In this document: positions 1 through 7,176 of the stretch, in pieces | Layout of the letters: every line of letters begins with the position of its first letter | Position numbering within the stretch: position 1 is the first letter of the stretch | Assembly: GCA_003450915.1 (NCBI GenBank) | Contig: DMEM01000125.1 | Coordinates: forward strand, 1-10,642 | DNA length: 10,642 nucleotides | Source of the DNA: Alphaproteobacteria bacterium | Lineage (GTDB): Bacteria; Pseudomonadota; Alphaproteobacteria; UBA1280; UBA12223 | Direction of reading: 5' to 3' | The notes under the pieces: model-generated | The model's database searches: none | Told to the model about the DNA's origin: nothing | The model's input: only the letters and a program-made list of their open reading frames with translations | Translations under genes and position numbers: made by a program

Positions 1-95
1 GCTGGGATCTTAACGTTAAGCGTTTTCGTCTTCTGTTTGCGACCTTGACCATGACATGAGTTACATGGGTCTTTGATGATCTTGCCTTTACCCAT
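1..95 (-). pseudogene. dnaJ: 5'-truncated dnaJ fragment (zinc-finger region), continues past left edge
   Basis: Reading the minus strand from 95 to 1 gives MGKGKIIKDPC, then NSCHGQGR, then a stretch ending TKTLNVKIPA. This matches the last CxxCxGxG zinc repeat of the Hsp70 co-chaperone DnaJ and the start of its substrate-binding domain, which in intact DnaJ lies roughly 180-220 residues from the N-terminus. The J-domain, the Gly/Phe linker and the first zinc repeats should lie at higher coordinates but do not. The frame stays open only back to about 182 (stop at 183-185), and that upstream stretch does not look like DnaJ. The piece is richer in GC (39 of 90 bases by hand count in 1-90) than the following 150 bases (44 of 150) and uses codons such as ATC, AAG, CGC and ACG that the dcw genes mostly avoid. 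I infer a remnant or rearrangement product. A short chimeric protein starting at ATG 93-95 or 123-125 cannot be excluded. The DnaJ identity of the fragment is fairly sure. Confidence 0.72.
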
Positions 96-126
96 AAAAT
101 TCCATATAATACCAATATAGTCCATT

Positions 127-143
127 AGATCCCAGATCAGGAT
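127..143. repeat. Degenerate copy of the palindromic repeat seen at 9056-9082
   Basis: The segment begins AGATCCCAGATC. The reverse complement of the repeat at 9056-9082 contains AGATCCCGGATC, an 11 of 12 match, after which both continue to AGG(G)AT, with the loop-side bases shortened here. ATCC (129-132) and GGAT (140-143) can still pair. It sits between the dnaJ remnant and the mraZ promoter region, in the opposite orientation to the copy behind ftsQ. The match is short, so chance similarity is possible. Confidence 0.35.
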
Positions 144-159
144 AAAATGAACTAGAAAA

Positions 160-187
160 TTGGGTAAATCGTAATAATGATTTTAAT
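160..187 (+). promoter_or_regulatory. Candidate sigma-70-type promoter for the dcw operon
   Basis: TTGGGT (160-165) and TTTAAT (182-187) are separated by 16 bases. The -10 box matches TATAAT at 5 of 6 positions; the -35 box matches only at TTG. Transcription would start near 194, at the left arm of the inverted repeat at 193-220, giving a leader of about 47 bases before mraZ. In such AT-rich DNA this is a weak prediction, supported mainly by being the best pair found in front of a nine-gene operon. Confidence 0.3.
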
Positions 188-192
188 CAATA

Positions 193-220
193 TTTGAACA
201 CTAGCTATGCTAAGTTCAAA
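193..220. promoter_or_regulatory. Inverted repeat upstream of mraZ (operator or 5' leader hairpin)
   Basis: TTTGAAC (193-199) and GTTCAAA (214-220) are perfect inverted arms of 7 bases. Inside them TAGC (202-205) and GCTA (209-212) form a second pair of arms around a TAT loop, leaving a small AC/A internal bulge. The element ends 20 bases before the mraZ start. It could fold at the 5' end of the operon mRNA or act as a dyad binding site. It does not resemble the direct TGGGN repeats bound by E. coli MraZ. The structure is visible; the role is inference. Confidence 0.5.
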
Positions 221-240
221 CAAACGGGGCTAAACATAAC

Positions 241-702
241 ATGACTACATTCTTGTCATCATACATAAATAGCATAGATAAAAAGTCTAGAGTAAGCGTG
301 CCTGCGTCTTTTAGAGCAGAGTTAGCTAATTGTTCTAGACAAACTATTGTTATTTACAAAGCCGTAAACGAAAATTTCTTATTTGCATGGAGTTATGACG
401 ACTTCTTAGAATTTGCCCAAAAAATCAAAAAACTTCCAGCTCTATCAAAACAAAGACAAAGACTTAGCCGTACTATTCTTGCAGCGGCAAAACCTGTTCA
501 AATTGATGCAGACGGGCGTATTGTACTACCTGAAACACTATCTACAGCCCTAGATCTAGAAGGCAAAATCATGTTTGCTGGTCAAGGTGAGTACTTTACT
601 ATTTGGAATCCAACGGAATTTGAAAAACAAGCTGAAGATGATATGGCATTTTATGACAATGACATTGAAGTTCTTAATCAACAGGAGGAATTAGAATGGT
701 AG
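241..702 (+). CDS. mraZ: Transcriptional regulator MraZ
   Basis: MraZ is a nucleoid-associated regulator built from two AbrB/SpoVT-like swapped-hairpin domains; in E. coli it represses its own dcw operon as a ring-shaped oligomer. The 153 residues, a normal length, show both family DxxxR signatures: D13-K-K-S-R17 followed by VSVP, and D89-A-D-G-R93 followed by IVLP. The start FLSSYINSID resembles alphaproteobacterial members. In the first signature the usual glycine before arginine is serine (S16). The ATG at 241 lies 11 bases after a weak GGGG (226-229), the only plausible ribosome site. The last seven bases overlap rsmH, so the two are translationally coupled. Being the first gene, behind an inverted repeat and a candidate promoter, fits autoregulation, but tandem TGGGN boxes are not seen; one TGGGT stands at 161-165. 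Family assignment is secure; the regulatory target here is inferred. Confidence 0.95.
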   Translation: MTTFLSSYINSIDKKSRVSVPASFRAELANCSRQTIVIYKAVNENFLFAWSYDDFLEFAQKIKKLPALSKQRQRLSRTILAAAKPVQIDADGRIVLPETLSTALDLEGKIMFAGQGEYFTIWNPTEFEKQAEDDMAFYDNDIEVLNQQEELEW

Positions 703-1625
703 GTCATTACCCAGTTATGTTACAAGAAGTTATCGATGCCCTTGCTTTAGAAGGCAAAGACATTATCGTTGATGGTACATTCGGTGGCGGTGGTTACACA
801 CGTGCTATTTTAGAATCATCAAACGCTAGTGTTATTGCAATCGACAGAGATCCTGAAGCTATTGCTAGATCTCAAGCTATTAAAGATGATTTTGGTGATA
901 GATTCTCTATTACTGAAAATACATTCTCAAATATTAAAGATGTAGTTGCAGAAAAGAACATACCATCAGTTGACGGTATTGTATTTGATATTGGAGTTTC
1001 ATCTTTCCAAATTGATACCCCAGAAAGAGGCTTCTCATTTATGCACCAAGGTGACTTAGATATGAGAATGTCAAAAGAAGGTATTACAGCTAAACAAATT
1101 TTAGAAGATTATTCAGAAGAACAATTAGCAGTTATTTTTAAAGAACTAGGTGAAGAACGTCACAGTAGATTAATTGCACGTAAAATTAAAGAGCACATTG
1201 AAGAAGGTAATGAATTTAAAACAACATTAGACTTAGCAAACTTTATTGACAGAACTATTAAAGGTAAAAAGAAAATTCACCCTGCTACAAGAATTTTCCA
1301 AGCTTTAAGAATTGAAGTAAACCAAGAATTAGAAGAATTAAAATCAGCAATTGACGAATCTTTAAAACTACTTAATGTTGGCGGACGCTTAGTTATTGTT
1401 AGCTTCCATTCATTAGAAGATAGAATTGTTAAAGAAAAATTTATTGAAGTAGCAGGTAAAAGAAAACACGTTAACAAATACCAAAAACAAAAGGATATCC
1501 TTCCTACTGATAAACCAACATATCAAAACTTAAGCTCAAGAGTTTTAGTTCCTTCAGATGAAGAAGTTAAGGAAAACGTGCGTTCTCGTTCAGCAAAAAT
1601 GCGAATTATAGAAAGGATTGCTTAA
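696..1625 (+). CDS. rsmH: 16S rRNA (cytosine(1402)-N(4))-methyltransferase RsmH (MraW)
   Basis: RsmH uses S-adenosylmethionine to methylate N4 of C1402 in 16S rRNA, in the P-site region of the small subunit. The protein is 309 residues, the usual length, and starts HYPVMLQEVID. The SAM-binding motif is D26-G-T-F-G-G-G-G-Y34, followed by the acidic strand-end AIDRDPEA. Further family blocks are FDIGVSSFQID, RGFSFMHQGDLDMRM, the helical insert domain with HPATRIFQALRIEVNQEL, and FHSLEDR (237-243). The C-terminus RSRSAKMRIIERI is also typical. The start is fixed by AGGAGG at 683-688, seven bases before ATG 696, inside the end of mraZ. Its stop overlaps nothing, but the ftsL start follows within two bases. 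Assignment is firm. Confidence 0.97.
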   Translation: MVGHYPVMLQEVIDALALEGKDIIVDGTFGGGGYTRAILESSNASVIAIDRDPEAIARSQAIKDDFGDRFSITENTFSNIKDVVAEKNIPSVDGIVFDIGVSSFQIDTPERGFSFMHQGDLDMRMSKEGITAKQILEDYSEEQLAVIFKELGEERHSRLIARKIKEHIEEGNEFKTTLDLANFIDRTIKGKKKIHPATRIFQALRIEVNQELEELKSAIDESLKLLNVGGRLVIVSFHSLEDRIVKEKFIEVAGKRKHVNKYQKQKDILPTDKPTYQNLSSRVLVPSDEEVKENVRSRSAKMRIIERIA

Positions 1626-1626
1626 A

Positions 1627-1905
1627 ATGAATATTTTTAAAAATCTTTTCATGATTGGTTTAACTTGCGGATTACTAGTATTCGTTACATTTATTAAATC
1701 AGAAGTACGCGCATTGACAAAAGAAACTCAACATGTTATTAAACAGCAAGAAAAATTAGAAGAAAATATCAAAGTTTTAGAAGCTGAATTTGCATACTTA
1801 ACTAACCCAGCTCGTTTAGCTAAAATTAGTGAAAAGCTAAATTTTAAAAATATTGATTTTAACTCTACAAAGCCTCAGTTAGTAAGTTTAAGATACCCAA
1901 ATTAA
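1627..1905 (+). CDS. ftsL: Cell division protein FtsL
   Basis: This short bitopic protein fits FtsL, the partner of FtsB and FtsQ in the complex that activates FtsWI at the septum. From ATG 1627 it has 92 residues: a few cytoplasmic residues, one membrane segment (about 7-23), then a periplasmic coiled coil (about 28-60, with ETQHVIKQQEKLEENIKVLE) and the tail NPARLAKISEKLNF. That tail is commonly seen at this place in FtsL proteins. The frame is open from a TTG at 1618, but AAAGGA (1612-1617) sits one base from that TTG and nine from ATG 1627, so ATG is preferred. FtsL varies greatly in sequence; the call rests on topology, the tail and the position between rsmH and ftsI. Confidence 0.88.
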   Translation: MNIFKNLFMIGLTCGLLVFVTFIKSEVRALTKETQHVIKQQEKLEENIKVLEAEFAYLTNPARLAKISEKLNFKNIDFNSTKPQLVSLRYPN

Positions 1906-1923
1906 GAATGGTGGTAAAAGTCA

Positions 1924-3585
1924 GTGAGACCAAGCGCTAGAAGATACACACAAAACAATGAACAATCGCAACAGAATTTTGCTATTGTAAAAAAACGACT
2001 AAATGTAGTCGTTATTGCACTTTCTATTGTCCAATTGTTTGTATCCGGTGCTATTATTAATAAGGCCTATATGGCAGCTCAAGAACCACAAACACAAGTT
2101 AAAGACTATTTTGCTAAAGAAGTTCGTAGAGGTAGTATTTATGATACAAAAGGTGTTTTATTAGCAACAAGTTTAAAAGTTAACTCTCTTTATGCTGATC
2201 CTAAAATGATGCTGGATGCCAATGATGCTATTTTTAAACTAAAAAAAGCTGTACCTGAACTAAATGTAGATAATCTAAAAAGAAAACTGAGCAATAAACG
2301 TCGTCGTTTTGTTTGGATTAAAAGAAACTTAAGCCCTAAACAAGCTTATAAAATTAACTCATTAGGCATTCCTGGGCTAGCTTTTAAACAAGAATCTTTC
2401 AGAACCTACCCTAATGGCTCTCTAGCTGCACATGTTTTAGGTTATATTAATAGAAATGGGTCTGGTGTTGTAGGTGTTGAAAAATTTTATGATGAGCAAT
2501 TAAAAAATGGTGAAGATATTCATCTAACAATTGATGCTACTTTACAAAGTACATTAAGAGAATCTTTAGCTAATAAATTATTAAAAACAAATGCAAGTTC
2601 AGCATGGGCAATTGCTTTACACCCACAAGATGGCTCTGTTTTAGCAAGTGTTAGTTTACCCGATTATGATGCAAACTTTTACAACAAAGCGTCTGCAGAA
2701 CAATGGAAAGATAGAACTACTTCTGATGTTTTTGAAATGGGGTCTATTAACAAAACCTACACATATGCTTTAGGTTTTGATAAAGATATAATTAATTTAA
2801 ACTCTATTTTAGATGCTACACGCCCTATTCGTATTGGTAAATACAGAATTAGAGACGCCTACCCTAAAAGCAAATGGCTTTCAACAGTTGATGCATTTAA
2901 ATACTCATCAAACATTGCAGTAAGTAGAGTTGCCGACGAGCTAACAGTAGAACAACAAAAAACATTCTTTGACAAGTTAAACTTATTAGGCCCTCTAAAT
3001 TATGATTTAGGCACAACTGCAGCACCTATCGCACCAACAGATAAGTCATGGAAGAGGTTAAAAAAAATGACTCTATCATATGGTTATGGTTTAGCGACAA
3101 CCCCTCTGCAGGCCGTTGCAGCACTTAGTTCTATTGGTAATGATGGCTATTATGTAAAACCTAAGTTTGTAAAAGAAACTCAAACTGAAAAAACTAAAAT
3201 TGTAAGCGATGAAACTGTTAGTAAAATGAAGCGTCTATTTTCTGCAACTGTTGAAGAAGGAACAGGTCGTAGAGCCCGTGTTAAGGGATATTTAATTGGA
3301 GGAAAAACAGGTACTGCTGAAATTTTAGAAAAATCTGGTGAATATAACAAAAAGCAAAACTTAGCGACATTTATTGGTTTTGCTCCACTAGATAATCCTG
3401 AATTTATAGTGTTAGTTGGAGTTAACAGCCCTCAAGGTAGACTTTCTGGAGGAGGGTCAGCCGCTGCCCCTATTTTCAGAGAGTTTGCAAAAAAGGCTTT
3501 TGCAATCTTAAATATTCGACCAAGCTTATATAAAATGCAAGACAAAGGTCAAGATATTTTAAAATACAATAAAGGACAACTATAA
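1924..3585 (+). CDS. ftsI: Septal peptidoglycan transpeptidase FtsI (PBP3)
   Basis: FtsI is a class B penicillin-binding protein that crosslinks septal peptidoglycan with FtsW. Its 553 residues show a cytoplasmic head, one membrane anchor (about 26-45), the pedestal domain with R69-G-S-I-Y-D74, and a transpeptidase domain. The catalytic motifs are complete: S274-I-N-K277 (SxxK nucleophile), S328-S-N330 (SxN) and K461-T-G463 within GGKTGTAE. The start is GTG 1924, because the frame is closed by a stop at 1915-1917; GGTGG (1910-1914) stands nine bases before it. The final base of the stop is the A of the murF start (TAATG), so the two are coupled. In the classical cluster murE lies between them and is missing here. 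Assignment is firm. Confidence 0.97.
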   Translation: MRPSARRYTQNNEQSQQNFAIVKKRLNVVVIALSIVQLFVSGAIINKAYMAAQEPQTQVKDYFAKEVRRGSIYDTKGVLLATSLKVNSLYADPKMMLDANDAIFKLKKAVPELNVDNLKRKLSNKRRRFVWIKRNLSPKQAYKINSLGIPGLAFKQESFRTYPNGSLAAHVLGYINRNGSGVVGVEKFYDEQLKNGEDIHLTIDATLQSTLRESLANKLLKTNASSAWAIALHPQDGSVLASVSLPDYDANFYNKASAEQWKDRTTSDVFEMGSINKTYTYALGFDKDIINLNSILDATRPIRIGKYRIRDAYPKSKWLSTVDAFKYSSNIAVSRVADELTVEQQKTFFDKLNLLGPLNYDLGTTAAPIAPTDKSWKRLKKMTLSYGYGLATTPLQAVAALSSIGNDGYYVKPKFVKETQTEKTKIVSDETVSKMKRLFSATVEEGTGRRARVKGYLIGGKTGTAEILEKSGEYNKKQNLATFIGFAPLDNPEFIVLVGVNSPQGRLSGGGSAAAPIFREFAKKAFAILNIRPSLYKMQDKGQDILKYNKGQL

Positions 3586-4910
3586 TGTTATTCAATTCTT
3601 TAGAAAAATTAAAAAGTATTTTTGAAGTTACAAACTACAAAGAAGATAAAAAAGTAAGAAGTTTTCAGTTCGACTCAAGACTAATTGAAGCAGGTGACGT
3701 ATTCGTTGCCTTAAAAGCTGAACGTGACGGCCATGACTTTATGCAAGCAGCTATTGAAAAAGGAGCTATCGCAATTATAGTTGAAGATGAAAAACCAGAA
3801 CTAGCTATTCCTCAGTTTAAAACAAAAAATACATGGCAAGCTTTAGAGCTTATTGCTGAACAATCTCGTAAAGCATTTAAAGGTAAAACTATTGCTGTAA
3901 CTGGTTCTTGTGGTAAAACAACAATTAAGCAAATGCTATTACATTCATTAAATAATTGCTATGCCACTGAAGGTAACTTTAATGGTTTACTAGGCTTACC
4001 AATTACTCTAACTCATTTAACTCAAGATTCTGATTATGCCGTTTTAGAGTTAGGTACTGATGAGATGGGTAATTTAGATAAACTAACAAGCTTAGCTAAA
4101 CCTGATTTTGCAATTGTTACATCAATTGGCCCTGCTCATTTGCAAATGTTCAAAACTATTAACAATATTATTACAGAAAAACTATCTGTAGCAAATGGTT
4201 TATCAGAAAACGGATCATTAATTATTCCACATGAATATTTAGATCGAGCAAAAGAGCTTACAACAAAAGATATTTTAACTGTAAGCTTAACTGATAACCA
4301 GGCTTCAGCATATGTCATTTCAACAGAAGGTAATAATGTTAAAGCAAGTATTAATAATCAAGAGCTAACTTTTAGTTTAGAAGATACTTCTAGCCATAAG
4401 CTAATTAATGCTTTAATTGTTTTAACACTACTTGATATAATGGGCTTTGACATTCAAATTGAAAAAGCAAAAATCGAGAACTTTAAAGCACCTGCTGGAC
4501 GAGGAGAACAAACATTTTTAGCAAATAACGTAACTCTTTTTGATGAAAGCTACAATGCCAACCCTCTAAGTATGAAAAAAGCGATTGAAAGCTTTAAAAA
4601 TCTATCTAAAAATAAAAAAGTTGCTATTTTAGGCGACATGTTAGAACTAGGTGAAGATGAAGTTTTATTACACATGCAATTAGCTAACTTTTGTAAAGAA
4701 ATTGAAACAATTTATACAGTTGGCAAGCTAATGTCTAACTTACATACTCAGCTAGAAAATATGCAAATAAATACTAAGCATTTTGAAAGCCATGAAGATA
4801 TGTTAGAATTTTTAGCTTCGCAAACTTTTGAAAATTGTGATATTCTTGTAAAAGGTTCAAAAGGCTCAAAAGTTTCAACAGCAATTGAACTACTAAAAAA
4901 AACAAACTAA
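3585..4910 (+). CDS. murF: UDP-N-acetylmuramoyl-tripeptide--D-alanyl-D-alanine ligase MurF
   Basis: MurF is the last cytoplasmic Mur ligase: with ATP it adds D-Ala-D-Ala to UDP-MurNAc-tripeptide. The 441-residue protein has the N-terminal nucleotide-sugar-binding part with FDSR and GDVFVALK, the ATP loop T106-G-S-C-G-K-T-T113, the central ELGTDEMGNLD and FAIVTSIGPAHL segments, and the C-terminal domain with PAGRGE (303-308) and ESYNANP (321-327), the latter pair characteristic of MurF rather than MurC, D or E. Cysteine at position 109 of the loop is a variant of the commoner Asn or Val. It overlaps the ftsI stop by one base and is the only Mur ligase in the window; murE, murD and murC are all missing from their usual neighbouring slots. 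Confidence 0.96.
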   Translation: MLFNSLEKLKSIFEVTNYKEDKKVRSFQFDSRLIEAGDVFVALKAERDGHDFMQAAIEKGAIAIIVEDEKPELAIPQFKTKNTWQALELIAEQSRKAFKGKTIAVTGSCGKTTIKQMLLHSLNNCYATEGNFNGLLGLPITLTHLTQDSDYAVLELGTDEMGNLDKLTSLAKPDFAIVTSIGPAHLQMFKTINNIITEKLSVANGLSENGSLIIPHEYLDRAKELTTKDILTVSLTDNQASAYVISTEGNNVKASINNQELTFSLEDTSSHKLINALIVLTLLDIMGFDIQIEKAKIENFKAPAGRGEQTFLANNVTLFDESYNANPLSMKKAIESFKNLSKNKKVAILGDMLELGEDEVLLHMQLANFCKEIETIYTVGKLMSNLHTQLENMQINTKHFESHEDMLEFLASQTFENCDILVKGSKGSKVSTAIELLKKTN

Positions 4911-4946
4911 TTTATTAAAGACAAATACGAAAGGCAATCAAGGGAA

Positions 4947-6038
4947 ATGTTTTACAACTTTATTTATCAAAACTTTGCAGAAAATGCTGCAGGTTTTCTA
5001 AACCTGCTTAAATATATAACTTTTAGAAGTGGTGCTGCATTAACGACATCGTTTTTATTAGTTTTAATTTTCGCCCCTATTATCATTCGTAAATTTGCAG
5101 TTTGGCAAGCAGAATTAAAAACTGTTAGAGATCACCTACCACATCATGCCAAAATTGGAACACCTAGCATGGGAGGTGTATTAATTATTGGTTCTATGCT
5201 AGTTTCTACATTATTATGGGCAAACTTAAGCAATCCATATATTCTAATTTGTATAGCTGTTGTATTTGCCTTTGCAACAATAGGCTTTGTTGATGATTAC
5301 TTGTCAATGACAGGGCGTCGTAATGGTGGTATTCCTGGTAAAATACGTTTAATATTACAGTTTGGTATTACAACAGTTGCTCTTATTGTAGCTCAGTATT
5401 TCCATACAGGTGAACATTTCTCTGATATTACATTTGTTCCACTTTTAAAAGACTTAGTAATAAACTTAAATATCGTTTTATTCTGTATTTTTGCTAGCTT
5501 TGTATGTGTTGGTACTGCAAATGGTGTAAACCTAACAGATGGACTTGATGGCCTAGCTATTTTCCCTTCTGTTGTTGTAGCAGGTGGTTTTGCAGGCTTA
5601 GCTTATATTATTGGTCGTTCAGACTTTACTTCATACTTGAACCTATATTACATCCCTCAAGCTAGTGAATTAGCTATTTTTGCATCAAGCTTAGTTGGTG
5701 CTGGTCTTGGTTTCTTATGGTTTAACGCACACCCAGCTAAAATCTTTATGGGAGATGTTGGCTCATTAGGTATTGGTGCAGCATTAGGTATGTTAGCTGT
5801 TTTAACTAAACTAGAATTCTTATTATTAATTATGGGTGGTTTATTTGTAGTTGAGTCTCTTTCTGTAATTATTCAAGTGTATTATTTTAAAGCAACAAAA
5901 AAACGATTCTTTAAAATGGCACCTATTCACCATCACTTTGAAAAAGGCGGCGTTCCTGAAACAACTATTGTGACAAGATTTTGGATTATTTCAATTCTAC
6001 TTGTTATCATTGCCTTTGCTGTTCTGAAAATTAGATAA
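4947..6038 (+). CDS. mraY: Phospho-N-acetylmuramoyl-pentapeptide-transferase MraY
   Basis: MraY is the inner-membrane enzyme that joins UDP-MurNAc-pentapeptide to undecaprenyl phosphate, forming lipid I. The 363 residues hold about ten hydrophobic segments and the family motifs in order: KYITFRSGAA near the N-terminus, HLPHHAKIGTPSMGGV, the aspartate pair D116-D117 in FVDDY, NGVNLTDGLDGLA, FNAHPAKIFMGDVGSLG with D270, and the histidine cluster H328-H-H330 in PIHHHFEKGG. These are the magnesium- and substrate-binding residues of the family. AAGG (4931-4934) and AGGG (4941-4944) precede the ATG; the second is rather close. The 36 bases after murF form the largest gap inside the operon. Assignment is firm. 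Confidence 0.97.
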   Translation: MFYNFIYQNFAENAAGFLNLLKYITFRSGAALTTSFLLVLIFAPIIIRKFAVWQAELKTVRDHLPHHAKIGTPSMGGVLIIGSMLVSTLLWANLSNPYILICIAVVFAFATIGFVDDYLSMTGRRNGGIPGKIRLILQFGITTVALIVAQYFHTGEHFSDITFVPLLKDLVINLNIVLFCIFASFVCVGTANGVNLTDGLDGLAIFPSVVVAGGFAGLAYIIGRSDFTSYLNLYYIPQASELAIFASSLVGAGLGFLWFNAHPAKIFMGDVGSLGIGAALGMLAVLTKLEFLLLIMGGLFVVESLSVIIQVYYFKATKKRFFKMAPIHHHFEKGGVPETTIVTRFWIISILLVIIAFAVLKIR

Positions 6039-6054
6039 AAATAAGGGTTAATAT

Positions 6055-7176
6055 ATGATTGCAAGAACAAGACTTACTAAAAACTCGCATCCATTAATGC
6101 TATGGTGGAAAAGCTTAGATAAATACGCATTATCTGGCCTTATTATGATTGCATTAATTGGTCTTGTTGTTTTATCATCTGCTTCAGCTGGTATGGCACC
6201 TCGTTTAGGTGTTACAAGTATGTATTTTGTAAAAAAACAGGCTCTCTTTTTTATCCCTGGCTTATTTTTAATGTTCTTCTTTTCATATATGAAACCCAAA
6301 TACTTAAAACCAATGGCCCTAACCTTGTTTATAGCTGCTGTCGTTGGTGTTATTGGAACTTTAATTTTATCAGGCGATGTTAAAGGTGCTAGAAGATGGC
6401 TATTTATCGGCCCATTTAGTATCCAGCCAACAGAGTTATTAAAACCAAGTTTAGCTATCATTTTTGCAGGACTTTTAGCTAATAAAGAAATGACAAGGCG
6501 TATGCAAGGTTTTTATATTTCAATGGGGCTTATGGCTATTTTAGGTTTCTTATTATATATGCAACCAGACTTTGGTATGTTTATGATTTTAAGTTTAATG
6601 TGGGCTATTCAAATTTGGACAGCTGGAGTTAGTTTTAAATGGATCTTTGGTTTAGGCTTCTCACTTATTGGCGTATTATTTGGAGCTTACTTCACTCTTT
6701 CACACGTAAGTTCAAGAATTGATAGATTTTTAGGTTGGGGCGAGTCAATTGATACATACCAGGTAGACAAAGCTCAAGATGCCTTCTTAAATGGTGGATT
6801 CTTAGGTACTGGCTTAGGAGATGGTCAATTTAAATATTCTCTACCTGATGCCCATACAGATTTTATCTTTGCGGTAATTGGGGAAGAACTAGGTGCAATT
6901 GTGTGTTTATTAATATTAGCTATTTATAGTTTGATTATTTATTCATCTTTTGCTAAACTCTTCGTAAAGCAAGATCGCTTTGCTTTAATTGCAGGCACTG
7001 GATTAATTAGTATATTTACAATGCAAATACTAATTAACATGTCTGTAGCTTTAAATTTACTACCAACAACAGGCATGACATTGCCTTTTATATCGTACGG
7101 TGGCTCATCAATAATGAGTTTATCTATATTACTAGGTAGTATTTTATGTTTAACTAAAAAGGACAAAAAAATATGA
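6055..7176 (+). CDS. ftsW: Septal peptidoglycan polymerase FtsW (SEDS family)
   Basis: FtsW is a SEDS glycosyltransferase that polymerises lipid II at the septum together with FtsI. The protein has 373 residues, a short cytoplasmic start, and about ten membrane segments. Conserved blocks are KGARRWL, QPTELLKPSLAI, MQPDFGMFM, NGGFLGTGLGDGQ, and PDAHTDFIFAVIGEELG with the catalytic aspartate expected at D269; the end has LPTTGMTLPFISYGGSS. Neighbouring ftsI, murG and ftsQ favour FtsW over the elongation paralogue RodA, and the N-terminal WWKSLDKYAL start resembles alphaproteobacterial FtsW. AAGGG (6043-6047) lies seven bases before the ATG. In the classical order murD sits just upstream; here only 16 bases separate mraY from ftsW. 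The end overlaps murG by four bases (ATGA). Confidence 0.95.
   Translation: MIARTRLTKNSHPLMLWWKSLDKYALSGLIMIALIGLVVLSSASAGMAPRLGVTSMYFVKKQALFFIPGLFLMFFFSYMKPKYLKPMALTLFIAAVVGVIGTLILSGDVKGARRWLFIGPFSIQPTELLKPSLAIIFAGLLANKEMTRRMQGFYISMGLMAILGFLLYMQPDFGMFMILSLMWAIQIWTAGVSFKWIFGLGFSLIGVLFGAYFTLSHVSSRIDRFLGWGESIDTYQVDKAQDAFLNGGFLGTGLGDGQFKYSLPDAHTDFIFAVIGEELGAIVCLLILAIYSLIIYSSFAKLFVKQDRFALIAGTGLISIFTMQILINMSVALNLLPTTGMTLPFISYGGSSIMSLSILLGSILCLTKKDKKI

Noticed and set aside
161..165. TGGGT as an MraZ binding box
   Set aside because: MraZ boxes known from E. coli occur as regularly spaced direct repeats; only one copy is present in the leader region here.
96..182. Possible membrane-like coding sequence on the minus strand joined in frame to the dnaJ fragment
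   Set aside because: The frame is open and hydrophobic, but no family is recognised, part of it overlaps the degenerate repeat, and AT-rich spacer DNA readily gives such a reading.
1277..1477. Minus-strand open frame inside rsmH, and a similar one at 4136-4318 inside murF
   Set aside because: Short, antisense to firmly identified genes, with no visible domain or supporting ribosome site.
1618..1626. TTG at 1618 as the start of ftsL
   Set aside because: The AAAGGA ribosome site ends one base before it but nine bases before ATG 1627, which is the better start.
6048..6461. 137-codon open frame on the minus strand inside ftsW
   Set aside because: It lies wholly opposite a well-supported gene, its composition mirrors the codon pattern of ftsW, and its translation shows no recognisable domain.
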